A DNA stretch of 64,000 bases, taken from Dyella dinghuensis (lineage in GTDB: Bacteria; Pseudomonadota; Gammaproteobacteria; Xanthomonadales; Rhodanobacteraceae). The translations under genes were made by a program, and so were the position numbers. The stretch lies in assembly GCF_003977615.1 (NCBI RefSeq), contig NZ_RYZR01000003.1, forward strand, positions 780,398 to 844,397, given 5' to 3'. Of the stretch, positions 25,899 through 34,223 are shown piece after piece; the stretch's first letter is position 1; every line of letters begins with the position of its first letter. The notes below the pieces were generated by a model, which searched no databases, had not been told where the DNA came from, and worked only from the letters and a program-made list of their open reading frames with translations.

Positions 25899-26598
25899 TT
25901 CCGACTCCTTACACGAGAAATAAGATATCTAGGCCGACTTGCGTACGGTGCAAACACTTTGATGTAACGGCCTTAGAGCTTGGTGCAAACGAGCTTCTAC
26001 GACGCGAATGGTACGCGGACCAAATGAACGGCCTGGCAATAAGAGACGCCTTAATTGTGATGCCCACTTCACGTCCATGACCACATCAGAAACGAAGCGT
26101 TCGACACATCCTTCTGTAGTAAACGCGAACTTAGGAGAGTGCTTCTTCACTACCCCATCCGGCCTTCGCACCGTGCTCGCTGATTTCCTGCCGCACAGCA
26201 GTCAAAGCCGCATGAAGTGCGGACAGTTCACGCAAGGAATCGATCGATAAACTGCCGGGAGTCGCAGCCAATGTCTCGACGGCTTTGAGGCGTGCGTCTT
26301 CGAGTTTCTCACGCAGAACTATAGACGGAGTGATGAGGTTTCATGGCTCAATCCAAGAAGATCGTTTTGTGGGGTGAGCACTATCCCCGCGCAAATGTGC
26401 AAAACACATGAGCATCGATGGCTGGCATTAAAGTTTGTGAAAGCGAAGTCAGGAAAAAGGAACTCTCGCATTACTTGAAGCCATATGCGTACCTGGCTGT
26501 TCCATAGCAAGGATGGCTTGTATTCGACGAGGCCAACAGTAGGCGCAGGAGCCTTCCTCTGCTACCTTTCTTCGCGAACCATTCATCAGGGGAATCTC
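25899..26598. other. 700-bp gap with mixed short frames
   Basis: The region between the lipoprotein gene and the cyclophilin gene is AT-richer than average. It contains the protein-like minus-strand frame at 26131-26344 (listed separately). Other short frames on both strands show no domain signal. The cyclophilin promoter should be in the last 100 bp. Confidence 0.4.
26131..26344 (-). pseudogene. Small helical protein frame without a normal start
   Basis: The minus-strand frame from 26340 to the TAA at 26131 encodes a 69-residue, clearly protein-like sequence: LREKLEDARLKAVETLAAT, then SLSIDSLRELSALHAALTAV and RQEISEHGAKAGWGSEEALS. It looks like a two-helix amphipathic protein, but no ATG or GTG lies in frame before the core; the first TTG is at codon 25. 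An ATG at 26344, in another frame, runs into a stop after 11 codons. A single-base shift could join them, so this is either a decayed gene or one using a CTG/ATA start. Family not recognised. Confidence 0.45.
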
Positions 26599-27543
26599 AT
26601 GCGCGTACGCCTACTTCCAGCGGTGCTGGCGACAGCTATCGGTTTGTTTGTACTACCCGTCGCAGCTGATACGCCAAAATCCACACCTACTGCAAAAGAG
26701 CTGATCGCCAAATCCAAACCTGATGAATGGCGCACACCGGATCCAGCGAATCTGCTCTACATGCAGCTGCCGCAAGGACGCGTAGTAATCGAACTGGCGC
26801 CCGATTTCACGCCGCTGCATGCACAGAACATCCGCACACTCGTGCACGAACACTACTTCGACGGGTTGGCGATCATCCGCGTGCAGGACAACTTCGTTAC
26901 GCAATGGGGCGATCCCAATGACGACGACAGCGGTGACAAAAGCAAGATCAAACCTCTGGGTACTGCAAAGCCGAAGTTGCCACCGGAATACACGCGCACC
27001 ATCGATCCAAAGCTGCCCTGGACGCCGTTGCCAGATGGCGACGTCTACGCACCGCAAGTCGGCTTTACCGAGGGCTTCCCTGCAGCGCGTGATCCCGCCA
27101 ATGGAAAAGAGTGGCTAACACACTGCTATGGCATGGTCGGCGTGGCACGCGACATTCCACCCGACAGCGGCAATGGCAATTCGCTCTATGTCGTGATCGG
27201 GCAGGCACCGCGCGGGCTTGATCGCAATCTCGCTATCGCCGGTCGTGTGATCGAAGGCATGCCCTATCTTTCCGGACTGCCGCGCGGCACCGGTGCACTT
27301 GGCTTCTATACGCAGGCAGCGCAACGCACTCCGATTATTTCCGTGCGATTGGCCTCGGATCTTCCACCGGCTGAACGAGAGAAGCTACAAGTGTTGCGCA
27401 CGGACAGCGCGACATTTGCCGCAATTGTCGACGCGAAGCGCAATCGCCGCGATGCTTTCTACACGCTCCCTGCAGGCAAGATCGATGTGTGCAATATCGA
27501 CATTCCCGTCCGCACTGAGCCTGCATCCGCAACCAATCATTGA
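26599..27543 (+). CDS. Periplasmic cyclophilin-type peptidyl-prolyl isomerase
   Basis: A 314-residue exported isomerase that would speed proline cis-trans steps in envelope protein folding. Signal peptide MRVRLLPAVLATAIGLFVLP, then the cyclophilin fold: GRVVIELAPDFTPLHAQNIRTL, HYFDGLAIIRVQDNFVTQWGDP, GMVGVARD, and NSLYVVIGQAPRGLDRNLAIAGRVIEGM. A long insert around 115-165 and a C-terminal extension make it larger than PpiA. The ATG at 26599 follows AGGGGA; an in-frame start at 26485 lacks support. Confidence 0.9.
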   Translation: MRVRLLPAVLATAIGLFVLPVAADTPKSTPTAKELIAKSKPDEWRTPDPANLLYMQLPQGRVVIELAPDFTPLHAQNIRTLVHEHYFDGLAIIRVQDNFVTQWGDPNDDDSGDKSKIKPLGTAKPKLPPEYTRTIDPKLPWTPLPDGDVYAPQVGFTEGFPAARDPANGKEWLTHCYGMVGVARDIPPDSGNGNSLYVVIGQAPRGLDRNLAIAGRVIEGMPYLSGLPRGTGALGFYTQAAQRTPIISVRLASDLPPAEREKLQVLRTDSATFAAIVDAKRNRRDAFYTLPAGKIDVCNIDIPVRTEPASATNH

Positions 27544-27694
27544 GCAAAACAGCCGTTTCTGGCTCGATTTACGTCGATTGCATGAATCGGTGCTGAGTGT
27601 TGCCGTGCGATTACACAAATCCTTCGCCTCCAACATAGTCTCTTGAACCCGTGCCGGCTGCGCGACAGCCGGCTGGGCCACGGAGCAGGAAGTG

Positions 27695-29848
27695 ATGAGG
27701 CGCACCCCGAAAATATTGACCGGGATCGTGGGCGTGCTGCTGGTGTTGATCGTCGTAATGGTTTTGTTTGTCGCTTATTTCGACTGGAATCGGGTCAAGC
27801 CAACTATCGACGACAACGTCAGCGCTGCCCTGGGTCGCCCGTTTGTGATTCAGGGTGATCTGACCGCGGCATGGCAACGTGAGCCGGCGGAACAAGGGTT
27901 GCGCGCATGGGTGCCTTGGCCCACGTTCACCGCGCGCAATATCCAGATTGGCAATCCTGCGTGGACGCATCGGCCGCAGTTTGCGCAACTTGATGCGTTG
28001 CAGTTTCGCATTTCGCCGCTGGCGCTCCTGATTCATCACATCGATGTGCCCGTCGTACAGCTCGTCGGACCGCAGATCGATCTTGAACGCGACAATCATG
28101 GACAAGTCAATTGGGAATTCGCATTCCAGCAGAACACTACACCTTCGGCATGGACCTTGAATCTCGGCTCGATTGGTGTCGACAAAGGCCAGGTCACGGT
28201 GAACGATGCCAAGAATCGCCTCGACTTGCAGATTGCCATCACACCGTTCCAACAGGCGATTCCTTACGACCAGATCGTTACGCAAGCGACCAGTGAAGCA
28301 CGCGCCGACGTCGGCCACGATGTCGCCAAGACGGTCGACTCAAATAAGACCAAACCGGACGAGTCTGCTAACGCGAGCCATACCAGCTACCAATTCGCAT
28401 GGACCGCGACCGGCAGCTATCAGGGAGCGCCGGTAACCGGCAGCGGCAAGACAGGTGCTGTGCTGGCAGTGCAACAGGCCAACCCGCCCTTCCCCGTGCA
28501 AGCACGATTGCACATTGGCGATACGAAAATCGCATTCGTCGGCACGCTGACCGATCCGATGCATCTTGGCGCGCTGGATCTGCGCGTGTGGTTTGCGGGT
28601 TCGAGCATGGCGAAGTTGTATCCCATACTTGGCATCACATTGCCGGAGACGCCGCCCTTCGCAACGGAGGGCCATCTTTCCGCCGAACTTCACAAGCATG
28701 GAAGTCACTTCAGCTATCGGGATTTCCGCGGGCGTGTCGGCGAAAGCGACATCGGCGGCAACCTCGCCGTAGTCACCGGCGGTGCTCGCCCTCGACTCAT
28801 CGGCGATCTGCACTCGCAACAACTACGCTTTGTCGATCTGGCCCCGTTGATTGGCGCGGATAGTCAGGTGCAAAAGGAACAACGCGGCGATACCGTGCAG
28901 CAGCCTACGGACAAGGCACTGCCAGTCGAACAATTCAAAACTGATCGCTTGCGCGCGATGGATGCCGATGTCACCTATTCGGCAGCACGTATCGAACATC
29001 CGGGCTCGCTTCCGATCACGGCACTCACTACGCATGTTTATCTCGATAACGGCCAGCTGCGGCTGGACCCGCTTGATATGAGCGTAGCCGGGGGCACCCT
29101 TGATAGTCGCGTTCGTATCGACGGCGGTTCGCAGCCCATGCATATCGCGCTGGATCTGAAAGCGCGGCAGCTGGAGCTCAAACAACTCTTCCCGACTGTT
29201 CAGCAGATGCAATCGAGCTTCGGTCAGATCAATGGCGACGCCAAACTTAACGCAAGCGGCAATTCAATTTCCGCTTTGTTGGCCGATTCCAACGGTGAAG
29301 TGAAGTTGCTGATGAACGATGGCGTGATCAGCAAGACGCTGCTGGAAACCGCCGGTCTCAATGTCGCCAATGTTGTCGTCGAAAAGCTCTTTGGCGACAA
29401 GACGGTAAAGATCAACTGCGCCGCGGCCGACATGGCCGGCGAAAACGGCCTCTACACCAGCCGCCTGTTCGTGCTCGATACGGAAGATGCCGTTATCGAT
29501 GTCACCGGCACCATCAACTTCGCCGACGAGCATCTGAATCTGGATGTGACGCCTCACACGAAGGGTCTGCGCATCGTGTCGTTGCGTTCGCCGCTTTATG
29601 TGAAAGGCACGCTGAAAGATCCGAATGTCGGTGTACATCCCGGACCGCTGATCCTGCGCGGCGGTGGCGCCGTAGCACTTGCCATCGTTGCTGCGCCGGC
29701 GGCAGCACTGCTCGCCGTCATCGTGCCTAGCCATGACAACAAGTACGCGAACACGTGCCAGCAAGTGCTGACGTCGCTGCGCAGCGAGAAGCCGCCGCCG
29801 GATAACACCAGGAAATCGCCACAAGGCGCGAATAGCCCTTCTCGCTAA
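27695..29848 (+). CDS. AsmA-family envelope protein
   Basis: A 717-residue AsmA-type protein, a family linked to phospholipid transport between membranes and outer-membrane assembly. One N-terminal anchor (ILTGIVGVLLVLIVVMVLFVAYFDW) is followed by the AsmA start VKPTIDDNVSAALGRPFVIQGD and a long beta-rich periplasmic body. The conserved C-terminal block is about 500-640: SISALLADSNGEVKLLMNDG, LDVTPHTKGLRIVSLRSPLYVKGTLKDPNVGV, with a hydrophobic alanine-rich segment after it. ATG at 27695 with AGGA upstream. Confidence 0.9.
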   Translation: MRRTPKILTGIVGVLLVLIVVMVLFVAYFDWNRVKPTIDDNVSAALGRPFVIQGDLTAAWQREPAEQGLRAWVPWPTFTARNIQIGNPAWTHRPQFAQLDALQFRISPLALLIHHIDVPVVQLVGPQIDLERDNHGQVNWEFAFQQNTTPSAWTLNLGSIGVDKGQVTVNDAKNRLDLQIAITPFQQAIPYDQIVTQATSEARADVGHDVAKTVDSNKTKPDESANASHTSYQFAWTATGSYQGAPVTGSGKTGAVLAVQQANPPFPVQARLHIGDTKIAFVGTLTDPMHLGALDLRVWFAGSSMAKLYPILGITLPETPPFATEGHLSAELHKHGSHFSYRDFRGRVGESDIGGNLAVVTGGARPRLIGDLHSQQLRFVDLAPLIGADSQVQKEQRGDTVQQPTDKALPVEQFKTDRLRAMDADVTYSAARIEHPGSLPITALTTHVYLDNGQLRLDPLDMSVAGGTLDSRVRIDGGSQPMHIALDLKARQLELKQLFPTVQQMQSSFGQINGDAKLNASGNSISALLADSNGEVKLLMNDGVISKTLLETAGLNVANVVVEKLFGDKTVKINCAAADMAGENGLYTSRLFVLDTEDAVIDVTGTINFADEHLNLDVTPHTKGLRIVSLRSPLYVKGTLKDPNVGVHPGPLILRGGGAVALAIVAAPAAALLAVIVPSHDNKYANTCQQVLTSLRSEKPPPDNTRKSPQGANSPSR

Positions 29849-29915
29849 TGTGCCACCCGCCGCCGGAGCTGCCCGCTACAATGACCGGTCTGCCCTCTGA
29901 AGCAACCCGGCCACC

Positions 29916-30845
29916 ATGCAGCCCGTCACCAAAGCCCGTCTGCAAATTCACTTCTGCGTGCTGCTTTGGGGCTTTACCGCCATTCTCGGCAAATTGATCA
30001 CGCTACCGGCGTTGGCGCTCGTCTGGTGGCGCATGTTGCTGGTGACGGGCGCGCTGTTGCTGATGCCACGCGTATGGCGCGGCTTGCGGGCCATGCCAGC
30101 GAGATTGCGATGGGCTTATGCAGGCATCGGTGTGCTGGTTTCCCTGCACTGGCTGACGTTCTATGCTGCGATCAAGCTGGCCAATGCTTCAGTGGGCGCA
30201 ACATGCATCGCGCTTGGACCGGCGTTTCTCGCATTTATCGAACCGTGGATCACGCGGCGAAAATTCGACCCGCGCGAGTTGCTGATAGCGATTGCCGTGG
30301 TGCCGGGTGTCGCGATGGTCGCTGGCGGCGTTCCTTCCGGCATGCGCATGGGTATCGCCGTGGGCGTGGTATCCGCACTTTTCGTCGCGCTGTTCGGCTC
30401 GCTCAACAAGCGGCTGGTCGAGCACGGCGACCCCTTTACGGTGACATGTATCGAACTTGGTACGGGCACGCTTTTTCTGACTCTATTGGGGCCGTTGATT
30501 CCACACACAGGATCGGCCTTTCCGCTGCCCAGCACGCACGATGCCGTGTTGCTGTTGACCCTGGCGTTCGGCTGCACCTTGTTGCCCTTTACGCTTGTGT
30601 TGTTCGCATTGCGCCACGTCAGCGCGTTCATGATGCAGATGATCACCAATCTGGAGCCGGTTTACGCCATCGTGCTGGCGATCATTCTGCTTGGCGAGCA
30701 GCGACAGCTGGATGCTTGGTTTTACGTAGGTGTCGTCGTGATTCTTGGCGCCGTGTTCGCGCATCCTTTTCTTCACCGCGAAGAGCGCAGCACTGCGCAA
30801 CCGGAGCTGCTGGGCACGGCCGAGAGTCACAACGTGGTCGACTAA
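29916..30845 (+). CDS. EamA/DMT-family transporter
   Basis: A 309-residue inner-membrane permease with ten hydrophobic segments forming two EamA repeats: CVLLWGFTAILGKLITLPAL and FYAAIKLANASVGATCIALGPAFLAF in the first, LFVALFGSLNKRLVEHGDPF and LFALRHVSAFMMQMITNLEPVYAI in the second. Such drug/metabolite transporters export metabolites or import small molecules; the substrate cannot be predicted. It stands 67 bp after asmA-like and likely has its own promoter. Confidence 0.9.
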   Translation: MQPVTKARLQIHFCVLLWGFTAILGKLITLPALALVWWRMLLVTGALLLMPRVWRGLRAMPARLRWAYAGIGVLVSLHWLTFYAAIKLANASVGATCIALGPAFLAFIEPWITRRKFDPRELLIAIAVVPGVAMVAGGVPSGMRMGIAVGVVSALFVALFGSLNKRLVEHGDPFTVTCIELGTGTLFLTLLGPLIPHTGSAFPLPSTHDAVLLLTLAFGCTLLPFTLVLFALRHVSAFMMQMITNLEPVYAIVLAIILLGEQRQLDAWFYVGVVVILGAVFAHPFLHREERSTAQPELLGTAESHNVVD

Positions 30846-30922
30846 GTGGTCCATAGGGTCATTCCCGTCCCTGGCTACCGGTCGTGGACTTATACTGATC
30901 GCCCAAGCTTGCCTGGATTGCC

Positions 30923-31867
30923 ATGAATTACCGCCACGCCTACCACGCAGGCAATTTCGCCGATGTACTGAAGCACAGCGTGCTATTCGCGTTGATTCAG
31001 GCGTTGCGGGTGAAGGAAACCCCTTTCGCGTTCATCGACACTCATGCGGGCAGCGGCTGCTACGCGCTCGACAGCGAGGAAGCAGGCAAGACGGGGGAAT
31101 ATCGCGACGGCATCTCACGCTTGCTGTTTCCCGATCTGCATAAGTCCGATCAGGCGAAAAGCACGACACTGCCGCCACTGCTTCGCCATTGGCTCGACAC
31201 CATCACAACGTTGCCCGGCAACGAGCATGGACTGAAGCTCTATCCCGGCTCACCGCTGCAGGCAGCGCGAGCCATGCGCGATATCGACAGCGCACAGCTT
31301 TGCGAGCTTCGTACGGACGAGGCCTCATTGTTGCGCGAGCTTTTTCATCGCGACGCGCGAGTTCACGTTCATCACCGCAATGGTTATGAAGCACTGAAGG
31401 CGCTTATCCCGCCAAAAGAAAAACGCGGACTGGTGCTGATCGATCCGCCGTATGAAGCGCAGGAAGCCGAATACCGGCTGATCGAAACCGCGTTGAAAGC
31501 AGCACTGCTGCGCTGGCCGACAGGCATGTATGCCGTGTGGTATCCGATCAAACTGCGCAGTCAGGTGCAGCCTTTCCTGCGCTGGCTACAGCATTGCGGT
31601 GCGCGGCGCGTCTTGCGCGCGGAGCTTTTGGTGCATCCGGATGACTCGCCGCTGCGCTTGAATGGTTCGGGCATGGTCATTCTCAACGCGCCGTGGAACC
31701 TGGATCAAACGTTGCGCGACGCCATGCCCGCCATGGCGCGTTTGCTTTCGCAGGAACGTCCGGCGGAATGGCTGCTCGACTGGCTGGTGCAGGACGACGA
31801 AAAAGCGCCGCCGCCCCAAACCTCGCGTTATCCGGCACGGCTACCGCCGCCCAAGCGCGCCCGCTAA
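30923..31867 (+). CDS. rlmJ: 23S rRNA (adenine(2030)-N6)-methyltransferase RlmJ
   Basis: Methylates A2030 of 23S rRNA using S-adenosylmethionine. The 314-residue protein begins with the RlmJ signature MNYRHAYHAGNFADVLKHSV and has the SAM site FAFIDTHAGSGCYALDS. The catalytic motif DPPY is in GLVLIDPPYEAQEAEY. Near the end MVILNAPWNLD and LSQERPAEWLLDWLVQ are standard. The C-terminus (PRPPKRAR-like) is longer and basic. A TATACT -10-like box lies 27 bp upstream of the ATG. Confidence 0.93.
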   Translation: MNYRHAYHAGNFADVLKHSVLFALIQALRVKETPFAFIDTHAGSGCYALDSEEAGKTGEYRDGISRLLFPDLHKSDQAKSTTLPPLLRHWLDTITTLPGNEHGLKLYPGSPLQAARAMRDIDSAQLCELRTDEASLLRELFHRDARVHVHHRNGYEALKALIPPKEKRGLVLIDPPYEAQEAEYRLIETALKAALLRWPTGMYAVWYPIKLRSQVQPFLRWLQHCGARRVLRAELLVHPDDSPLRLNGSGMVILNAPWNLDQTLRDAMPAMARLLSQERPAEWLLDWLVQDDEKAPPPQTSRYPARLPPPKRAR

Positions 31868-31919
31868 GCTCCGTGTAGACGGCAACCTCATTGCCATGTT
31901 CGAGGGAAGGAAGATTGTC

Positions 31920-32435
31920 ATGACCCTTCGTACGCTGTTTCGCGCTCGGCATGTGTTGATTTCTATCGCTGCGCTCGCGTTGGCCGCTTGTGCACCCGCC
32001 CCGATTTATCAGGTCGCACCGGGAACAGTCGCCGCGTTGCCAGCGCAGGTTGCGGTGTCGCCGGAGAACTACAGCAAAGGCAATGTCATCTGGGGCGGCA
32101 GCGTGATTGCCGTGCGCAATTTTCCGGATCACAGCGAGATTGAAATCCTCGCTTATCCGCTTGATTCCTCGCAGCGTCCACTCATGAACGCACAGGCTGC
32201 CGGACGTTTTATTGCGCTATTTCCCGGCTACGTCGAACCTTTCAATTTTCCGGGCGGCTCTCTGATAACCATCAGCGGCCAACTCAACGGAAACCGTTCG
32301 GGCGCGGTCGATCAGGCGCAGTACGTGTATCCGCTGGCGAGCGTGTCGCAGTCGCATGTGTGGACACCTGCCGAGATGCGGCAAGGTCATCCGGACATCC
32401 ATTTTGGTGTCGGCGTGGGTGTGGGCATTCGTTGA
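31920..32435 (+). CDS. Slp-family outer-membrane lipoprotein
   Basis: A 171-residue lipoprotein. The signal peptide runs to the lipobox LALAACAPAP, and the Slp domain follows: VSPENYSKGNVIWGGSVIAVRN, EIEILAYPLDSSQRP, GRFIALFPGYVEPF and NGNRSGAVDQAQYVYPLA. Slp is known in E. coli as a starvation- and stationary-phase-induced outer-membrane lipoprotein. The start at 31920 has GGAAGGA 7 nt upstream. It lies 52 bp after rlmJ and 41 bp before the cation transporter gene. Confidence 0.88.
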   Translation: MTLRTLFRARHVLISIAALALAACAPAPIYQVAPGTVAALPAQVAVSPENYSKGNVIWGGSVIAVRNFPDHSEIEILAYPLDSSQRPLMNAQAAGRFIALFPGYVEPFNFPGGSLITISGQLNGNRSGAVDQAQYVYPLASVSQSHVWTPAEMRQGHPDIHFGVGVGVGIR

Positions 32436-32476
32436 TGGCGTCTTGACGCGCTGGTTTGCAGACAAGGAACTGAAGC

Positions 32477-33385
32477 ATGTCCGGTCATGCCAATTCGTTG
32501 AGAGCCATCTTGCTGGCGCTGGGCGCCAATTTCGCGATCTTCGTCGCCAAGCTGGTGGCTGCCGTCATCACCGGCTCGGGCGCGATGATGGCCGAAGCCG
32601 TGCATTCGTTGGCCGATTGCGGCAATCAAGGTTTGCTTCTGCTGGGTATGCAGCAAGCGAAGAAGCCGCCTTCTGATGAGTATCCGCTTGGCTGGGGCCG
32701 GGCGATGTATTTCTGGTCGTTCATCGTCGCCGTGCTGCTCTTCGCCGTCGGCGGACTGTTTTCGGTTTACGAAGGCGTCCACAAGTTCTCGCAACCCGAA
32801 CCATTGAAGTGGCCATGGCTCGCACTGGGCGTGCTGTTGTTCGGCATCGTGGCGGAAAGCATTTCGATGCGCGGTTGCATGCAGGAAGTGAATCGCGCAC
32901 GCGGCGATCAGAATTTGTGGCGATGGTTTCGCGAAACGCGTTCCAGCGAATTGCTGGTGATCTTCGGCGAAGATCTCGCCGCGCTCGCTGGCTTGTGTCT
33001 GGCTGCGATGGCCATCGGCGCCACCATGGCTACGGGCAATCTGATGTTCGACGCATTAGGCACGGTCGCCATTGGCGTGTTGCTGATCGTGGTGGCGATT
33101 GCGCTGGCGATCGAGGTGAAGGCACTGCTTATCGGTCAGGGTATGGAGCCGCGACGCCGCGCCGAATTGCTCGCCTTTCTGACCCATCGCGCGGAAGTGG
33201 CCGAGATCCTGAATCTGATCACCGTACAGATGGGCCCGGATGTGATGGTGGCGATCAAGGCCCGCATGACTCCTACCGCCGACAATCTCAGCCTGATCGA
33301 GGCCATCAACACCGTCGAGCGCGAGATGAAGGCGCAGTTCGCCGAAGTGCGCTGGAGCTTCTTTGAGCCCGATGTGGCCGATTGA
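32477..33385 (+). CDS. Cation diffusion facilitator (CDF) transporter
   Basis: A 302-residue inner-membrane antiporter for divalent metal ions. Six membrane segments are visible. Segment 2 carries AEAVHSLADCGNQG, the CDF metal-site motif HSxxDxxxN-like, and segment 5 carries FGEDLAALAGLCLAA, with Asp/Glu in place of the usual HxxxD. A cytoplasmic C-terminal domain follows (LITVQMGPDVMVAIKARMTP). The unusual second half-site makes the metal uncertain; this variant group is common in proteobacteria. Confidence 0.88.
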   Translation: MSGHANSLRAILLALGANFAIFVAKLVAAVITGSGAMMAEAVHSLADCGNQGLLLLGMQQAKKPPSDEYPLGWGRAMYFWSFIVAVLLFAVGGLFSVYEGVHKFSQPEPLKWPWLALGVLLFGIVAESISMRGCMQEVNRARGDQNLWRWFRETRSSELLVIFGEDLAALAGLCLAAMAIGATMATGNLMFDALGTVAIGVLLIVVAIALAIEVKALLIGQGMEPRRRAELLAFLTHRAEVAEILNLITVQMGPDVMVAIKARMTPTADNLSLIEAINTVEREMKAQFAEVRWSFFEPDVAD

Positions 33386-33526
33386 GCCGTGGAAGCGTGC
33401 TGCGACGCGCCATTGAGTCCACAGAGCTCTGGCGTCCGGCTCAACGCTCAGTGCGCCGTTTTAGGCGCAAATTGCCGCGAAACGTTGCCACGCATTCATG
33501 TTGCAGCGCACACAATACGCTAAAGT

Positions 33527-34144
33527 ATGGGCATGACAATGACCCCTGCCCGCGACTCCGGAACCCCTTCCCGGCACACCTCGCTGCCTCCGCGCAGCCG
33601 TGAGCGCTTTACGCGCCCTCGGGTCGTCACGACGCCCCATGGGCAGACCGTACACACCGCAGACGGGCGCGAGCTGGTTCTGCGTGCCATCGAACCGGGC
33701 GATATCGCCGCCTTGCAGCGCTGCTTTCAGCGCCTTTCGCCGCAGGATGTGCGCCGTCGCTTTATGCATGCCATGTCGGAACTGCCTGCGCCGATGGCCC
33801 AGCGCATGTGCCGCATCGATCCGGAATGGGAAGCCGCTTTCGTCCTGATGGATGAAACTGTGAAACCCGCCGAACTGCGCGGCGTGGGCCGTATTTTCGT
33901 GGACGAGGCCAGCAACACCGCCGAGTTCTCGGTCCTGGTGGAACGCGACTGGACGCGCATCGGCCTGGGCGCCTTGCTGATGCAGCAACTGGTCGACGAA
34001 TCCCGCCGCCGCGGCCTCAGCGAGCTGTGGGGCTACGTGCTGATGGAAAACCGCCCGATGCTGCAGCTGTGCAAGGAACTGGGTTTCGTGGCCACGATGC
34101 TGCCGGGTGAAGGCGGCACGGCACAAATCCGCCTCACGCTGTAA
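33527..34144 (+). CDS. GNAT-family N-acetyltransferase
   Basis: A 205-residue acetyltransferase. The core reads LVLRAIEPGDIAALQRCFQRLSPQDVRRRF, then the acetyl-CoA loop in RDWTRIGLGALLMQQLVDESRRRGL and the typical end MLQLCKELGFVATMLPGEGG. It resembles the GNAT domain of Pat-type protein lysine acetyltransferases but lacks the large acyl-CoA synthetase-like domain, so a stand-alone role is likely. The 40-residue N-terminus is rich in Thr/Pro/Arg and disordered. The ATG at 33527 closely follows a -10-like TACGCTAAAGT, so the mRNA leader may be very short. Confidence 0.85.
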   Translation: MGMTMTPARDSGTPSRHTSLPPRSRERFTRPRVVTTPHGQTVHTADGRELVLRAIEPGDIAALQRCFQRLSPQDVRRRFMHAMSELPAPMAQRMCRIDPEWEAAFVLMDETVKPAELRGVGRIFVDEASNTAEFSVLVERDWTRIGLGALLMQQLVDESRRRGLSELWGYVLMENRPMLQLCKELGFVATMLPGEGGTAQIRLTL

Positions 34145-34223
34145 GAGCCCGACAGAGCGACGCGCTACACTTGCGCGCTCGATAGGCGCGGCATGAGGCC
34201 GCGCCTTGCCATGCAGCGTCCCC

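Noticed and set aside
25929..26171. Minus-strand 80-codon frame next to the small helical protein frame
   Set aside because: Its first 14 codons overlap the more protein-like frame at 26131-26340, it has no ribosome binding site and no recognisable domain.
26343..26411. 22-codon plus-strand frame MAQSKKIVLWGEHYP...
   Set aside because: It looks slightly protein-like but has no ribosome binding site and is too short to support without comparison.
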